This document shows, piece after piece, positions 46,398 through 58,658 of a stretch of DNA of 64,000 nucleotides; position 1 is the stretch's first letter; each line of letters begins with the position of its first letter. Where the stretch lies: assembly GCA_025174535.1 (NCBI GenBank), contig JALBUN010000001.1, forward strand, positions 1 through 64,000, given 5' to 3'. The notes beneath the pieces were generated by a model. The model was not told where the DNA came from, searched no databases, and worked only from the letters and a program-made list of their open reading frames with translations. The DNA comes from Cantharellus purpuraceus. Taxonomy: Eukaryota; Basidiomycota; Agaricomycetes; Cantharellales; Hydnaceae. The translations under genes were made by a program, and so were the position numbers.

Positions 46398-48201
46398 TTA
46401 GATACCAGTTATTTCAGAAGACAATTGACTCCCTCCAATACGGGTGCTCTCTCTTAGTGAGTCATGGCATTTAGCACGCTTCTCCGTCGTTAGGTGCGCT
46501 GACGTGCCATCAATGCCAGGTGATGACAACTGTATTGTCTCATTCATCCGCGAGTCCACTTGGCGCGTATGTTCCTTTCCTAGTACCCTGTCATCCCAGC
46601 TTGACTGAGTATTGTTGAACACCATAGGGCTCGCCGTCAAGGAAGAAGGCTTAATAATATGGCGTGTTGTAGCATAAACAACAGCATCAGCGGCACCTGT
46701 GTTAAATTCAAATCAATGCCATGAGTTGAAAACTGGCACTCATATCTGAGTACTTACCTAAAGAGAATAAGAGGACCATTCCAAACACCCAGACAACCTC
46801 AGGAACATTTTCCTCTTGAAAGCCTACGAGACGAGTTACAGCAATAGGTAAAATGCAAGTGAGATACACTGTGTAGGCGAGGTGAATTCCTAATCATTTA
46901 GGATCTAGATGCCCTTACCAACCGGATACCTATAAGGTCAGACTACGATTAGAACAGACAGCCGAACTAGAAAAACGAGTGCGTACCAAAGCATGCGTTT
47001 GGCGACGACTACTCGTTGTTGAGGAATTGCTTTGCTCAAAGGGAGGAAATGGATATCGGTGTCGGATCGTGAGAAGCTAACTGTTCCCAGCAATACCAGA
47101 CATAGCAATACATAGATGGCAGCGATTACTGCAGCTGCTATGAATAACTGACATCGCGGTGTCAGTTCCGCTTTCTCAGAAGTCGAGAGCTTGAATGATT
47201 TACTGGTATGTAATGGATTCCAAGTCTCGCCAGCGCATACTCCGAGGAAATGAAGCACCTAGGTGGCAGGTATGACTCTGTTACACTTTTGCATCTGGCG
47301 TACGTGATACAAAACACAAATACATACCATGTACCAGCAATGGAAACTAGTTTGAGGCATTGAATGAGATGGTAAGTGACTGTGTGTGGATGAACTCACA
47401 GAAAGGACCCGCATTTGCACTTGGAAGAACAAGGGGACCAACAGCGGCTGTAACCTAATGTTCAGCAATGCGTGAAAATGGAAATATATAAACTGACTCA
47501 GGGTGATCACAAATGTCCATCCAATGACCACAGTAGATATTACAACTTGTCGTGACCACTGCTTTCCAAGAGCAATGCCACTAAAAGTATGGGCGGCGAT
47601 AACGCAACTCCTGGGAAAAGACACATAAGAGCCACTTTCGAGACATGACGACACAACACACGCAAGTACCAAACAGTTGACCCCAGATCACCCATAACCA
47701 GTGTGGCCGCTAAGAGACATTAGTGCGCACAATTACCACTGAAATATCACTATCCACCTTGAATGGAGCAGGCAACACCTTCATATATACGATGCTCCGC
47801 AGCCCACTTGACTTGAAGAACACCAGAGATGCTTTGAATTAGGTCAGATGCCAGAAGACAGGTCACAAACACTCTGTTAAATAGAAAGGTGAGACATGGC
47901 AATCAACAGTATGACAGCACTCACGCGACCTGTTTACTTGTGAAAGGAACGGATGAGTTTGATGACTGCTGTCGCCAAGGAAAGAGAGCCGTAAAAGTGA
48001 TCATTAATAGAAGCGAAGATACAAGGATACAACTAGTTGTCCCCGAGACAGCCATGATCTAGAGACGATAAATGACAAGTCGCCAGAATCGTGACCTTGA
48101 CTCACTATGACGCCTATCCGTTCATAGGATGTCAAATTGACAACCTTGCTCGCATCCGGTAGACTTGGATTCACTCCAGTTGAAAGAAAGGATAAGACCA
48201 T
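46398..48201 (-). CDS. Seven-transmembrane receptor of the Git3/cAR-like class
   Basis: Fungal Git3-like receptors sense nutrients or other cues at the plasma membrane and signal through G proteins. The start ATG at 48201 opens MVLSFLSTGVNPSLPDASK, an extracellular tail. Hydrophobic segments follow across several introns: IMAVSGTTSCILVSSLLMI (TM1), VFVTCLLASDLIQSISGVL followed by KWAAEHRIY (TM2), SCVIAAHTFSGIALG (TM3) and WSRQVVISTVVIGWTFVITL (TM4). Next come LFIAAAVIAAIYVLLCLVLL (TM5), RMLWYALVFLVRLSVLIVV (TM6) and VPEVVWVFGMVLLFSLGAAD, then VVYATTRHI (TM7). LASDLIQ, HTFSG and the TTRxx end are family hallmarks. A hydrophilic Ser/Thr-rich tail runs to the stop at 46398. Order and number of segments are complete. 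Small exons between 47250 and 47700 were only approximately placed. Confidence 0.8.
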
Positions 48202-50498
48202 GACGAGCGAGAACTGCAGGTTGTATCAAGAAGATAGATGATAGTGCACGAAAATACTCTTGTCTCCCTCCCATTATTGCCATGACTAGCGGGCATAAAT
48301 ATATCACACTGGCGCCGACATTAAACAGATGTCCACCCCTTAGATTAGATCCTCGGAATGCCTTTGAATTAGAATGCTCTACTGAGAACTTTGATAGTAT
48401 AGTCGACAACAGCCCTTTGGAAGCTCCCATCTCGTTAGCGGCGCTCCTAACACATGTTTCACAGAGAATGAGTCAATAAAAGGCGATTTTGAACAACAGT
48501 ATCAACTTTCGTGGCCACCCTTCAGTAGCGACTTGATCATTCTTGATGTAGCCAGAGCCAGACTCAATTGAAAGTCCGAACTCTCCGATGACAGATCTGC
48601 ACTGCGGAATGGCGGGATGACATAAAGTGTTCACTGCTTTTAAGATGGCCCGTTAGAATTGTGTTTGCCCCAGTGCCTTGTCGCTGGAGCCAGGTGGAGC
48701 GATGATGACCAGCCACAGTCCAGCTCTCGGTACCACATCATAGGAACGACCGAGAAAATATATACGCTTTGTGTAGTTCCCTTGACTTCAGAGGAGCATC
48801 ACATGCACCGTATACTTCTCCAAGGTGAGCGAAGAACGAGAAGGGCATCACGGCTATTCTTACATCTCCACATATCAGATTCTGGAAGATGCGGCTAGAT
48901 GTCGGCACTGCCGCCCCTCCAACTCAAAACACAGCCAGGTCGATTCTGACAGGTTCCGTCTCCAGGACGCGTAGTTCATTCCTCACTGCCGCCTTCACTT
49001 AGTAATCCTTAGTATCCGACTCTCACTCTCACCATCAAGAGAGCGGTCGTTGACATGTCATGCTATTTATATGGAGGCTAGTTCTTCAAACGCAAGCCCC
49101 GTGCATAAATGCTTGTCTCATTCACCTCACTGACAAAATTCAGCCACATACGAAGCCTCTTAAGCAAAAACAATCGAAGGCAAGGAGAGTTTACGGTCGT
49201 CGTTGGCTCGACTTGCTGCTGATTCCTAGTGCTACTGCATAATCATCAGAAGGAACAATCGAATTCCATTCCGGGCACTGGAATCCGGTACGTGTCCCGT
49301 ATACCCGTGTTCTCTGTCAGTGCCCAAAACACTCCTTCGCCCTACAAGAAAAGCCGGCCTGGTCAACTCTCAGTGATGTTCCCCGGCGATGCAGTTATTT
49401 CGTATCCCCCTGGGTCGTTCCATCGCAGTATCCCCAATGACATAGCGCTGGCTGTTGATATTGACCCCAGTCTGTGTTGGAATGTGGGATGCGAACCGCT
49501 GATCCGCATGCCACATGCGTCAACAACCCCTTATTTTCCATTGTTCATTTTTCCACATCTGCTAGCATATGTAGACGTCTTTCACCTCAGTCGTATTCAT
49601 AACATACCGACTGACACTCTTGTATAGTTTTCACAGTCTGCTCATTTGTCAGGCTCGTATAATGTCGCCCCACCTCTTACGCTGGGGAGCGACGGATGAT
49701 GTTCTCGCCGTTGTGGATGACGAAGCAGACAGGGCCAGAGGTGCCACTACGGGCTGTTCCATTGACTTCTAACCACGTCTAGCTATCATTTCATTAATAT
49801 CATAGGAGGCTCGATAAGAACTCAAAGTGATGCTAAACGATGACGATTGTGGGGTAAGAAAGTTGAGAAGGATGGGAAGGGTTGGATGGTAATGGCAACT
49901 GCACTAGTGGGTCGAGCGTGGAAGCGATCATTATTTGCTTAGATGCAAATAAAATCTAGCTTGAAGAAACGACAATAACGGGGCGGGTGAACACCCCATT
50001 TCAACAAGGTAGGTTGCTGTTGATGACACAACTGTCGAGAATTTTAACAAATGCCAATAATGGCATCATCTGAATCAGTGACAGGCAAGCGCAGACCACC
50101 ATGTGTTGCTTGGTAAGTGGATATGCTGCTAACCCCTCCTGAATTCTTCAGCCACCGCTTACATGTGCTGACATATTTACAGTGACCATAAGGAAACTCA
50201 GAAGCAATGTCTGAGACCGTAACGCGAGACGCTGGCCACGAACTGAATGCTAGTTGAGAAGGTGGCTTGGCTAGGCAGTGTTATGGAGAGGAATACTTCT
50301 TTTGACAATGACCGATGAGTTCTCTTTCTGATGAACATATCTTGTTATTAAACTTCCATCAAGGGTGGCATAACCCACGTGGAATGATGATGTCATCTGT
50401 GTCGTTTCTTATGTCAGCAGCGATGTAGTTAAGTCAAGTCGAGGAGAAGGAAGAACCAAGGAAGAGCGGCATTCTTCACCCACCACTACTCCTATTCT
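48202..50498. other. Intergenic region, receptor to P450
   Basis: Contains the receptor promoter on the left and the promoter of the plus-strand P450 on the right. Frames at 48659-48898 and 49229-49627 show no domain. Confidence 0.4.
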
Positions 50499-52652
50499 AT
50501 GGACGCTATTCCAAAGTATCCGATCTCAACACTTTGTGCGTTCATCCTTTTCTCTGGAATCCGATGGTTCATCAATCGCGGCCCAAACGTGCGTGTCAAG
50601 ACAAGCCGCAATGGTTATAACTCACTTGGTTCGCAGCTTAAATCTATCCCTGCGATAGGGTTCTCGGCTCCAATCCTGTCTTACCTCACCGCCGCTAGAT
50701 TCATTTGGGATGGCCGGAATATCATTGAGAGTGGTTATAGGAAGGTGGGAAAAGCCCGTCTCACGCAACTATTCAATACACGCATCTTCTCACAATACAA
50801 ATAGTACAAGGGAGCATTGTTCAAAATATCCATGTTCGATCACTGGCTTGTGGTCGCTTCAGATATTCAATCAGTCGAAGATATCCGCAAAGCCCCAGAT
50901 GATGTACTCTCTTTCGCCCAAGCTTTGTTCCGGGTACATTTTCACTACACTGGACACGAATTTATTTCATATTTTTTCTTCATTTAGTTCCTACAAACAG
51001 ACTATACTGTGGGGCCGCAGCTTCGCCACGACCCTTACCACACAGACCTTATTCGCACCGCATTGACCCGCAATTTAGCTGCACTTTCTTCTGACATTCA
51101 CGACGAGCTCGTATTAGCTTTCGAAGACATAATCCCTGTCGAAAACCGTTATTATCGCTATCTATACCTTGCATTGAGTCCGTCTAATAATGGTGCATAG
51201 ATTGGGTCAAGTATCCAGCTTTGGAAACATTTATGCGGATCGTATGTCGAACGAGTAATCGCGTCTTTGTTGGCGCTCCAATGTGTTCGTATCTTCCAAG
51301 CTTTCAGGATTTGTATAACTAATTCATAACTCAGGTAGAAATCCGGATTATGAACAATTGACTATACAATTTACTATTGCTGTCGTGAAAGCTGCCAGTA
51401 CTATCAAAGCCTTCCCTGGCCCCCTAAAACCGTGCGCTACACTTGTTGACTCACACGGCTGACTGGCTGGTAATTCACGCGCGGTCACTATCTACCAGCC
51501 TTGTAGCATATATTTGCAGCAACGTTCGCACGTGCACTCGTCGGTGTGTCAAGCATATTGGGCCTATCATTAATGAGCGTCGTAAAAAGCAGCAAGAGCT
51601 TGGTGATGACTGGGTCGACAAACCCGTTCGTCATCTTTCATAGCAACTCATCTCCAGTATAACAATTCCAACCCTAGAATGACATGCTCATGTGGTGCAT
51701 CGAAACAGCTCAAGGGGAAGAACAAAATATCGACAAAATCGCAGCCCGCATCCTGCTCATAAATTTTGGAGCTATCCATACGACCTCCATGGTAACTCAT
51801 TTAGCTTCCATAAACCGCCAATTAAGCTCACGCCTTTATTTCGCGCGCTTCAGAGTTTCACCTTCGCCATGTATCATCTAGCCTCCAACCCACGTTTGAT
51901 CCAGCCTTTGCGCGAAGAGGTAGAGGCGGTTGTAGCACAAGATGGATGGTCAAAGGCCGCATTGAATAAAATGCGGCGGGTCGATAGCTTCTTGAGAGAG
52001 ACTCTACGCATCGACGCACCTGGAATGTGTACGTTCGATTACTTAACTCTTACCTGTAGTCCTTCCATATGCGTATGGACGACCTCCGAGACAGCGCCTC
52101 CCTTTCATGTCGGGTTTACCGCTAACTCACTCTCTTGCCATTATAGGGGCAATGCAGCGCGTAGCCCTCAAGCCCTTCACATTCTCCAACGGTCACACGG
52201 TTCCCGTCGGGACAGTCTTGTCTGCTGCATTATTCTCCATGCACCACGACAGTGCATACCACGCGAATGCAAACCAATTTGAACCGTGGCGGTTCTTCGA
52301 CATGCGCCAAAAAGGGGATGGTCACAAGAACCAGCTAGCATCCACCGGTCCTAGCTACTTGCCCTTTGGCCACGGAAAGCATGCTTGGTGAGTTTGACAT
52401 AGGATTCTCATCGCTCTCCCATCTCGATCTTTTAATCGTCACTTCATATTAAACATGTTAACCCAATAATGGACCACGTGTAGCCCCGGGAGATTCTTCG
52501 CCGCGAGCGAATTGAAAGCAATGTTTGCGCACGTCGTGCTCACATATGACATTAAGTTCGAGGACGGGAAAACAAAGCCCTCAAATGTCTACATCGGACC
52601 TGCTTGTCTACCCGGCAAAGGCGAGATCATGTTCAGGAAACGGCAGTCATGA
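50499..52652 (+). CDS. Cytochrome P450 monooxygenase (CYP), copy 1
   Basis: Microsomal P450s insert one oxygen atom into a substrate using electrons from P450 reductase. The ATG at 50499 gives a membrane anchor (STLCAFILFSGIRWFI). Exon 1 ends at 50744, exon 2 starts at 50805, and about eight small introns follow. Landmarks in order: GALFKISMFDHWLVVAS; FLQTDYTVGPQLRHDPYHT; ERRKKQQELGDDWVDKP; an I-helix region (INFGAIHTTS); FLRETLR, the ExxR motif; and FEPWRFFDMR. The haem loop is PFGHGKHACPGRFFA, with the Cys codon completed across the intron at 52388-52483. The stop is at 52650-52652. The I-helix has His-Thr-Thr, as in ent-kaurene-oxidase-like and CYP512/CYP5150-like fungal P450s; the family number is not assigned. 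It converges with the second P450. The gene appears complete. Confidence 0.92.
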
Positions 52653-53360
52653 TTTATGATGGTATTTCTCTTCCGCCTAGTCTATTACTATTAGCATCAA
52701 CTCATCTGACTCGCTTTCATCTGGAAGGCGTTGCGGCTGGAAAATTCGCGTCGAAGTTTCTAGATCAGGATTATTAAAGGTCATCAACACAGGTTATTTA
52801 TGCTATCCTTGGCTTAGAAATACATACGATTCGTCTTCTGTTCTGCTTAGGACTTCAACAAACGCTCCATGAAAACTGAAATGGGAATTTGGAACTACAA
52901 CGTAACAATGAGTCGGTCAGCGGGAGTGTAATAAAACCGCTGACTTCAAGTCACCATAGGTAATGAGACAGTTGGGACACATGGTGGTGCATGATAGCAC
53001 CGAGACCCGACCTGAAACCCTTGCAACTCCCATGACCCTCGTTGTTGTGATGCCATCCATATATGGAGGCACTATATGCCTGCCATGCTCTCCCCGATAT
53101 TTTGTCATCGTATTCCCCTCCCGCGTGGTATTGTATGTCACTAGATTTCCCCCGCTAACATCAACCTCGAGGAATCAGATGTGGGAAGCTGTATGAATGT
53201 AGTCCCATTAGAACGGAGGCCTGATAAAGAATTTACATTGACAAAAAATTTACATTGACGGCGTAAGTTTACAAGATATTCTCGAACAATGAGTGTGTAG
53301 GTCTGCAGTCTACGAATCATGTACAGAAATCACGTTGGTGGCAAGCCTCCGGTGTTCTGC
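52653..53360. other. Convergent intergenic region between two P450 genes
   Basis: Holds the 3' UTRs of both genes. A short internal duplication of TTTACATTGAC near 53232-53262 is the only structure noted. Confidence 0.4.
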
Positions 53361-55383
53361 CTAGGAGTAATCGTACAGTGGAAGGGCTTTGGCATCCTGT
53401 AAACTGATTATGAGTATGGAGTATGTGCAGCAATGCTCTAGGATATACGCACGGCACGAGTCCTGTCGCAAATTCAAGAGGAGGAGGACAGGCTTGCCCA
53501 TCCGAGCCAATTTCGGGGCCGATTTGGAAGGTAGCGAGGACTCTTGCGATAGTGAGGTAAGTCAACGCATTTGCCAAATGAATACCAGGACAGGTTCTAC
53601 CAAAGGGGGCATCAGGGCGAACACTCATATCGCCAAACTAAGTTCTTACCTTCTACCAAAGCCGAACACTAGTGTCCGTGGGTCACGAGGCACTTGGCCG
53701 TCCGGTGGCACAAATCGCTCGGGCGAGAATGTTTCAGATTGAGGATACTCTTCTTCATTGTGAAGCATTGCCCTTCACGCTAGCATCAGGGGGGTGGCGA
53801 TATTAGCAACTGTGAAAAGACATACCATACGTTCGCCATAGTCCAAGCCTTCTCAGGAATGCGATAGCCCATATAAAAGTCCTCGGCCATTGGTGCATGT
53901 GCCACGAGGGGAATGGCTGGATTGAACCGATGTACTTCTTGAATGATAGCATCAACGTATGGAAGGGAGGGTAAATCGTGTAGTTCGGGCAACCGATCCT
54001 TATCAACCACCGAAGAAATTTCACGGAATGCCCGTTCCTGGACTTCTGGATGCCGAGCCATCATTAAGAAAAAAGTTAACACGGTGGAAATCAACTTGAA
54101 AAGTCTTGAGACGATTTCGTTCCGATCCAATACAGCCAGAAATACTCACAGTCTCCGTTCCGGCTGCAGATCACCATTTGTCACTTGCATATTTTCGTAA
54201 AGGTAAAAACATACCGCTAAATAAACTTCCAGCTGTTGACATGAGAACATCCTGATCTTCCTTTGTACCTAAGTCTTCGCCAAGACTTTCCAAGCTTGAG
54301 CTGACAAACGACGGTGCGGCAATCCCTTGTGCCTGAGGGGACGGTATGTAGCATCTACAGTGATAATTCAACGCCATGATCGTACCATTTGAGCTTTCAC
54401 TCTGTTGAAGGGTGTTCGTGTCATCTTGAAGAAGAGTTCCTTTGCATTCTTGGCCCAACGCTGGAACCCTGCCCCGGGAAACCATACGGGAACATACATG
54501 ACTGCCAGTGAAGCCTCGATTAATAGCGAATAAACATTCGTGCAAAGTCCACACACGGATTGGAATAAAATTGACGAGCCATCTACCCGGCTGCAAAGCA
54601 ATACTTGTTTGCGTCATCACCTCCTTTGCCAACTTGAGATAGTCATCGTCCGCTTCAAAGCCATAAGCCAGTAGCATAATGAATGTCTCTATATTTCTGA
54701 TTGGAGTGTAAGACGCAGCTGCAAATATAAGATGACAATACGGACCTGTGAACGTGTGCATAACAGTCGTCAGGGGATACTAGTAAATCCGAGAGCAATC
54801 GGCGAGTCCGAGCATCGAGTAAAGCGCTCCATTGGGTTTCCACGGCCTTCATATTCAAGGAGCTATGTATGAATTTTCGAGACTTTTTCAGACGGTCTCC
54901 ATAATACTGGAAGCCAACGTTATGTTGTCTACCCAGCAGCTCTGCCATCGGCCAACGAGGTTTGGAAGCGAAATTTTTACGCTTATCCAGAAGCTCAATC
55001 GCCCCCTCGGCGGTGTTAAGAATGATGACGGGTCGACCAACCACATGTAAACATATTATAGGACCTGGAGTGTTTCGTCTGGAGATCAGTAGTTGCCAGT
55101 GACCACGCTAAACTCAAACTTGCCAAACAATTTTGTCCAGCCCGCATACGTCTTCCAAGGTGGCTGATTACTGTGTGGTTTTTGACGACTCGAGCTTCCC
55201 ACTGACAGCGCCGAGCGACTAGGGCCTGTAAATTACAAAGGTCACTGAATTTGTGATCTCAATGCGGAAGGAAATCGAAGCACCTGGTGGAAGAGGTCGA
55301 CGACCTAGTGATGTCAAGAGTCGAATGCCAAAGATGACAAGGCCAATTGCAAATAGACACGAGGTGACGGCCAACGTGAACAT
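53361..55383 (-). CDS. Cytochrome P450 monooxygenase (OrdA-like), copy 2
   Basis: The ATG at 55383 starts MFTLAVTSCLFAIGLVIFGI, a membrane anchor, then RRRPLPPG, the proline hinge completed across an intron. Next come PPWKTYAGWTKLFG, GPIICLHVVGRPVIILNTAE, KNFASKPRWPMAELLGR and a segment with YYGDRLKKSRKFIHSSL. AWFPGAGFQRWAKNAKELF follows, then the I-helix SAGTETT, split by introns with a 14-nt exon. PEVQERAFREISSVV comes next, then IIQEVHRFNP, the ExxR motif, and SPERFVPPDG. The haem loop reads FGFGRR, then CPGIHLANALTYL. It ends KALPLYDYS with a stop at 53361-53363. It resembles CYP5144/OrdA-type basidiomycete P450s. One intron near 55080-55140 appears to use a GC donor (GCAAGT). No break was seen. 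It lies tandem with the aldo/keto reductase. Confidence 0.9.
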
Positions 55384-55852
55384 CGTTCATTCAGTTCCAA
55401 GGGTGTTTCTCAATGTGGAGAGCGCGCATTGGCGTGGCGCCGTGGGAGGCACTCTAGCCAATTGTAATGGGGCAAGATGAGAAAAAGTAAAGTTACGCAT
55501 TAAGTGGCTCCCATTGACATCTGAGGTGAGCTACAAACGCCACGGCTGCAAGTGGCGTTCGCGCTGGGATTCGTGGTCTGCAACCCTGCATCGCAATAGT
55601 CTTACACCCGGCGACCCAATCTCAGAGACTGGACGTCTGTAGTACCCACTGACGTCCATCGTGAAGCATATGGCGGCCCACTTACGCGCTCAACTTGCGA
55701 GCCGGAAACTCACAAACATTCATAATCTCGTCAGGGCTTAAAACAGTTGCTTCCATTGCGTTGCAATGACTAGTGTAAAGCCGTTCTAAGAAGATTGCCA
55801 CAAGTTTATATACTAGCGTTCTCTGAAAACGTTGCATTTTTCTGATTCCAAC
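55384..55852. other. Promoter region of P450 copy 2
   Basis: This 469-nt gap separates the reductase stop from the P450 start; both genes are on the minus strand, so it holds the reductase 3' UTR and the P450 promoter. No frame of note. Confidence 0.4.
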
Positions 55853-57246
55853 CTAGTACCTATGAGGCCGGTGCTCGTACCTGATATGAATCATGAGCGG
55901 ACTCGGGAAAACCTCGGGGAACATTGCAAAACTCACGGCTCTTCGAGATATTTTATCTCCTCGTCAGACAGAACTTTCTGCGTAACTATGGTTTCCTGCA
56001 GCCTCGCCGCCTGTATATAGTGTCAATAATTGAAGTATGAAAGGAAGATGGCATGAGCTTCTCACCGTATTCGCGCCTACGATTGGGCTGGAGATTTTCA
56101 GGCCAGACCACTCGAGTGCAACCTGGCACATTTTCACTGAATGTTTCTTAGCTATTTCCTCAACACGTTTGACGATCTCTTTGTCTGATTCCTTGCGTTT
56201 CTTTTCAAACATGGACCCGGTGATGTTCTCAACTCGCGGAGTCACTGTCCCCAGAGGGCGGGCGAGGTGGCCGTCCAATAGTGGGGAGTAAGTGATCACG
56301 CCAATCCCTTTGTACTTGCAGTATGCGATCATCTCTTGTTCCTGATAGTCCCCTTCAGAACCGGTAAATTGACAGAGGGTCCCTGGAAACTTACTTCCGT
56401 GCGGTACAGAAGGGAGTGCTCGACTTGCATGCTGACGAATTGAGTCCACCCATTGCGTTCCGCTATGTGATTCATCTCGGCAAGCTGCCACACGCGGAGA
56501 CCAGAAGCGCCGAGGTAACGAACTTTGCCTGCGATCACAAGTTCGTGAAGAGCCCTCATTGTCTCCTCAATGGGCGTAGTGGAGTCAAAGGCGTGTACTT
56601 GGAGAAGGTCAATGTATGATGTCTTGAGTCTTCGCAAGGAGGCCTCGACCTGATTGAAAATGGCTGCGCGTGAAAGCCCACCCTGGTTCACGTATTCACG
56701 CGTATTGGGAAGGGTGAAGTCAAAGGCGGCCATATGGCCTGGATCCGGACTGACAAGGAAGCTGATTTTGGTGAGAATCACCAAATTCTCTCTTGGGATG
56801 TTACTCTGTGAACGAAACCATAGAGCGACAGATTGACTGGCTGCATAGACAACGAACCTTGGTCAAGAACTCGCCGATGATTTTTTCGGACACTCCATTG
56901 GAGTAAGAATTGGCAGTATCAATAGTGTTGATACCGAGGTCCCAAGCGGCCTTTAACAAGGCCAATCCCTAGTACAATGTGTAAATATCTTTCAGTATCA
57001 ACTAGAACTCAAGGTCTGGACCTTGTCCTCGGGAAGAATCCAAGGCTGTATGACAAACGTAAGGAAATATTCTGAGCATCAAGGGAACTCGACACATACG
57101 GCCCATTTTGGACTTCCAAATGTCATCCCCCCAAGCTATGCTACCAATTAGCGAGGAAGCAGGCATGGACGTTGTTCACTCACTATGGGAACAGACACAC
57201 GCAAGCCACATTTCCCTAGTTGAGTATATCCACACTTGACGCTCAT
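55853..57246 (-). CDS. Aldo/keto reductase
   Basis: Aldo/keto reductases reduce carbonyl groups with NADPH in the cytosol. The ATG at 57246 gives [20 protein letters not shown]. Small introns follow, and then [21 protein letters not shown] and [17 protein letters not shown]. Further on are [57 protein letters not shown] and [19 protein letters not shown]. The catalytic tetrad is complete: Asp in TIDTA, Tyr in NSYS, Lys in LTKIS, and His in QVHAFD. C-terminal SSPIVGANT and [13 protein letters not shown] are typical, with a stop at 55853-55855 after a final small exon. It resembles the fungal aryl-alcohol-dehydrogenase-like and sterigmatocystin-biosynthesis-like reductases. It stands next to a P450 on the same strand and divergent from a hydrolase. 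Confidence 0.92.
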
Positions 57247-58149
57247 GTTTGAATGATGTTTGAAAAGATTGAGGAAGCTGTCCCTGGAGGGCATGAACAG
57301 AAGTTGAGTTGCAAGCACGACAGGGCTGAGGGCACGCACCTACAGCGAACACGCTTCTGGTGCAGTGGAGACACTTGCTACATTACGTATACTATATTAG
57401 TCATTTATTCAAAGTCCGATGCCGCCATCAAATTCTTCAGCCATCTCCGGCGCCACTTTAGTCATACCTGCACATGACACCAAGCCATACTGTGTTGCAC
57501 GATGGATCACCTGGAAGTGTCATGGCGGATATCGAATTTTTCATATCAGGATCACGGTCAAACATTCAAGCAAATGCGCCTCCTATTTACGCCTTCTCCA
57601 TAGATAGGAGTGTACTAGCAAACACCCACGCCACGGTTCCTTCCTAGAGCTGATGCTTCCCTTCTTGACAGCATCGAGGACCCGAAACCCCAAGTCGCTA
57701 AGGAGACGCAATGATATGTGCTGATATCTCATTATCCTGAACAAGTAACTTGCGGGCAATGGTTTCATGGTCAAGCATGGACACTTCGGAGCCATCAATA
57801 TGAGATCCCGAACAAGTGAGTTACAACACTGCCTTTTTGATTGGGTCTACCAAACGTAGAGCACATTGCACCTTCAATACTTACCAAGTTATAGCCTCTT
57901 CGACAAGTGACGTACAGAAGTCGCCGTTGGTATGAGATTATCCTGAACATGTGAATCGCAACAATCGTATAGACCGGCTCTTGATCCTGATTACACCTCC
58001 TATACGTCTCTGAAACATGATGCATGGCGCCTGAGGAGCCCATTAAATATCGATGCGAGTAACCTGGCTATCAAACTCAAAGCGTCCTGATTCAAGATCA
58101 TCATTATGTGCACAGCAATTTGTTCGAACGACTTGGCTGGCGAGTTGCT

Positions 58150-58192
58150 GGTTAGGGTTACGGTTACGGTTTTGCCCAGCCATTAGGGTTAG
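58150..58192 (+). repeat. Degenerate TTAGGG-like patch
   Basis: GGTTAGGGTTACGGTTACGG is followed after 14 nt by ATTAGGGTTAG. Two true TTAGGG hexamers and two TTACGG variants occur within 43 nt, in the opposite orientation to the array at 14.7 kb. It may be chance. Confidence 0.5.
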
Positions 58193-58546
58193 ATGCGCTG
58201 ACACCGCTGATGGCACTGATTTCGACTGCAATCGGAATGGCTTTAGATTGAGTTGTAGCTCCATGGGATGAACTGCGTTATCATCGCTCATCATGGGGCT
58301 GCAGGGTTCAATTACCTCCTTTCAGATTGATTTCTGTACAGTTTCACGTCATCTGAATAGGCTGACAAAAGTGCTGACTGGGTGTACGTGGACATGTTGA
58401 ATATGAGGACTTTTCTGCGCAGTGTTGTGACGGCCCAGGCCCGGACGCAGTACCGGCGTCGATCATCTGAGCCTGCCCGACGGTCATCCACTCCCGTCAA
58501 GGTCGATACGAGACTAACCTTTGGGATACATTTTACATTTGCTGCC

Positions 58547-58564
58547 AAAAAAAAAAAAAAAAAA
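58547..58564 (+). repeat. Poly(A) run, 18 nt
   Basis: An uninterrupted run of 18 A, about 95 nt before the hydrolase start. A dA:dT tract of this kind can exclude nucleosomes in fungal promoters. Confidence 0.8.
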
Positions 58565-58658
58565 GTTGTAGCCAATCAAAGGGCGCGTAAGATCGGCACC
58601 CGAACCCGCCAGCTGTCGTTACGCCTCAACTTCCATCCAGTCACACAGATCTCTCCTC

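Larger units (their letters stand above)
57247..58658. other. Divergent intergenic region, reductase to hydrolase
   Basis: About 1.4 kb with no supported gene. Includes a degenerate telomere-like patch and a poly(A) run, listed separately. Confidence 0.4.
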
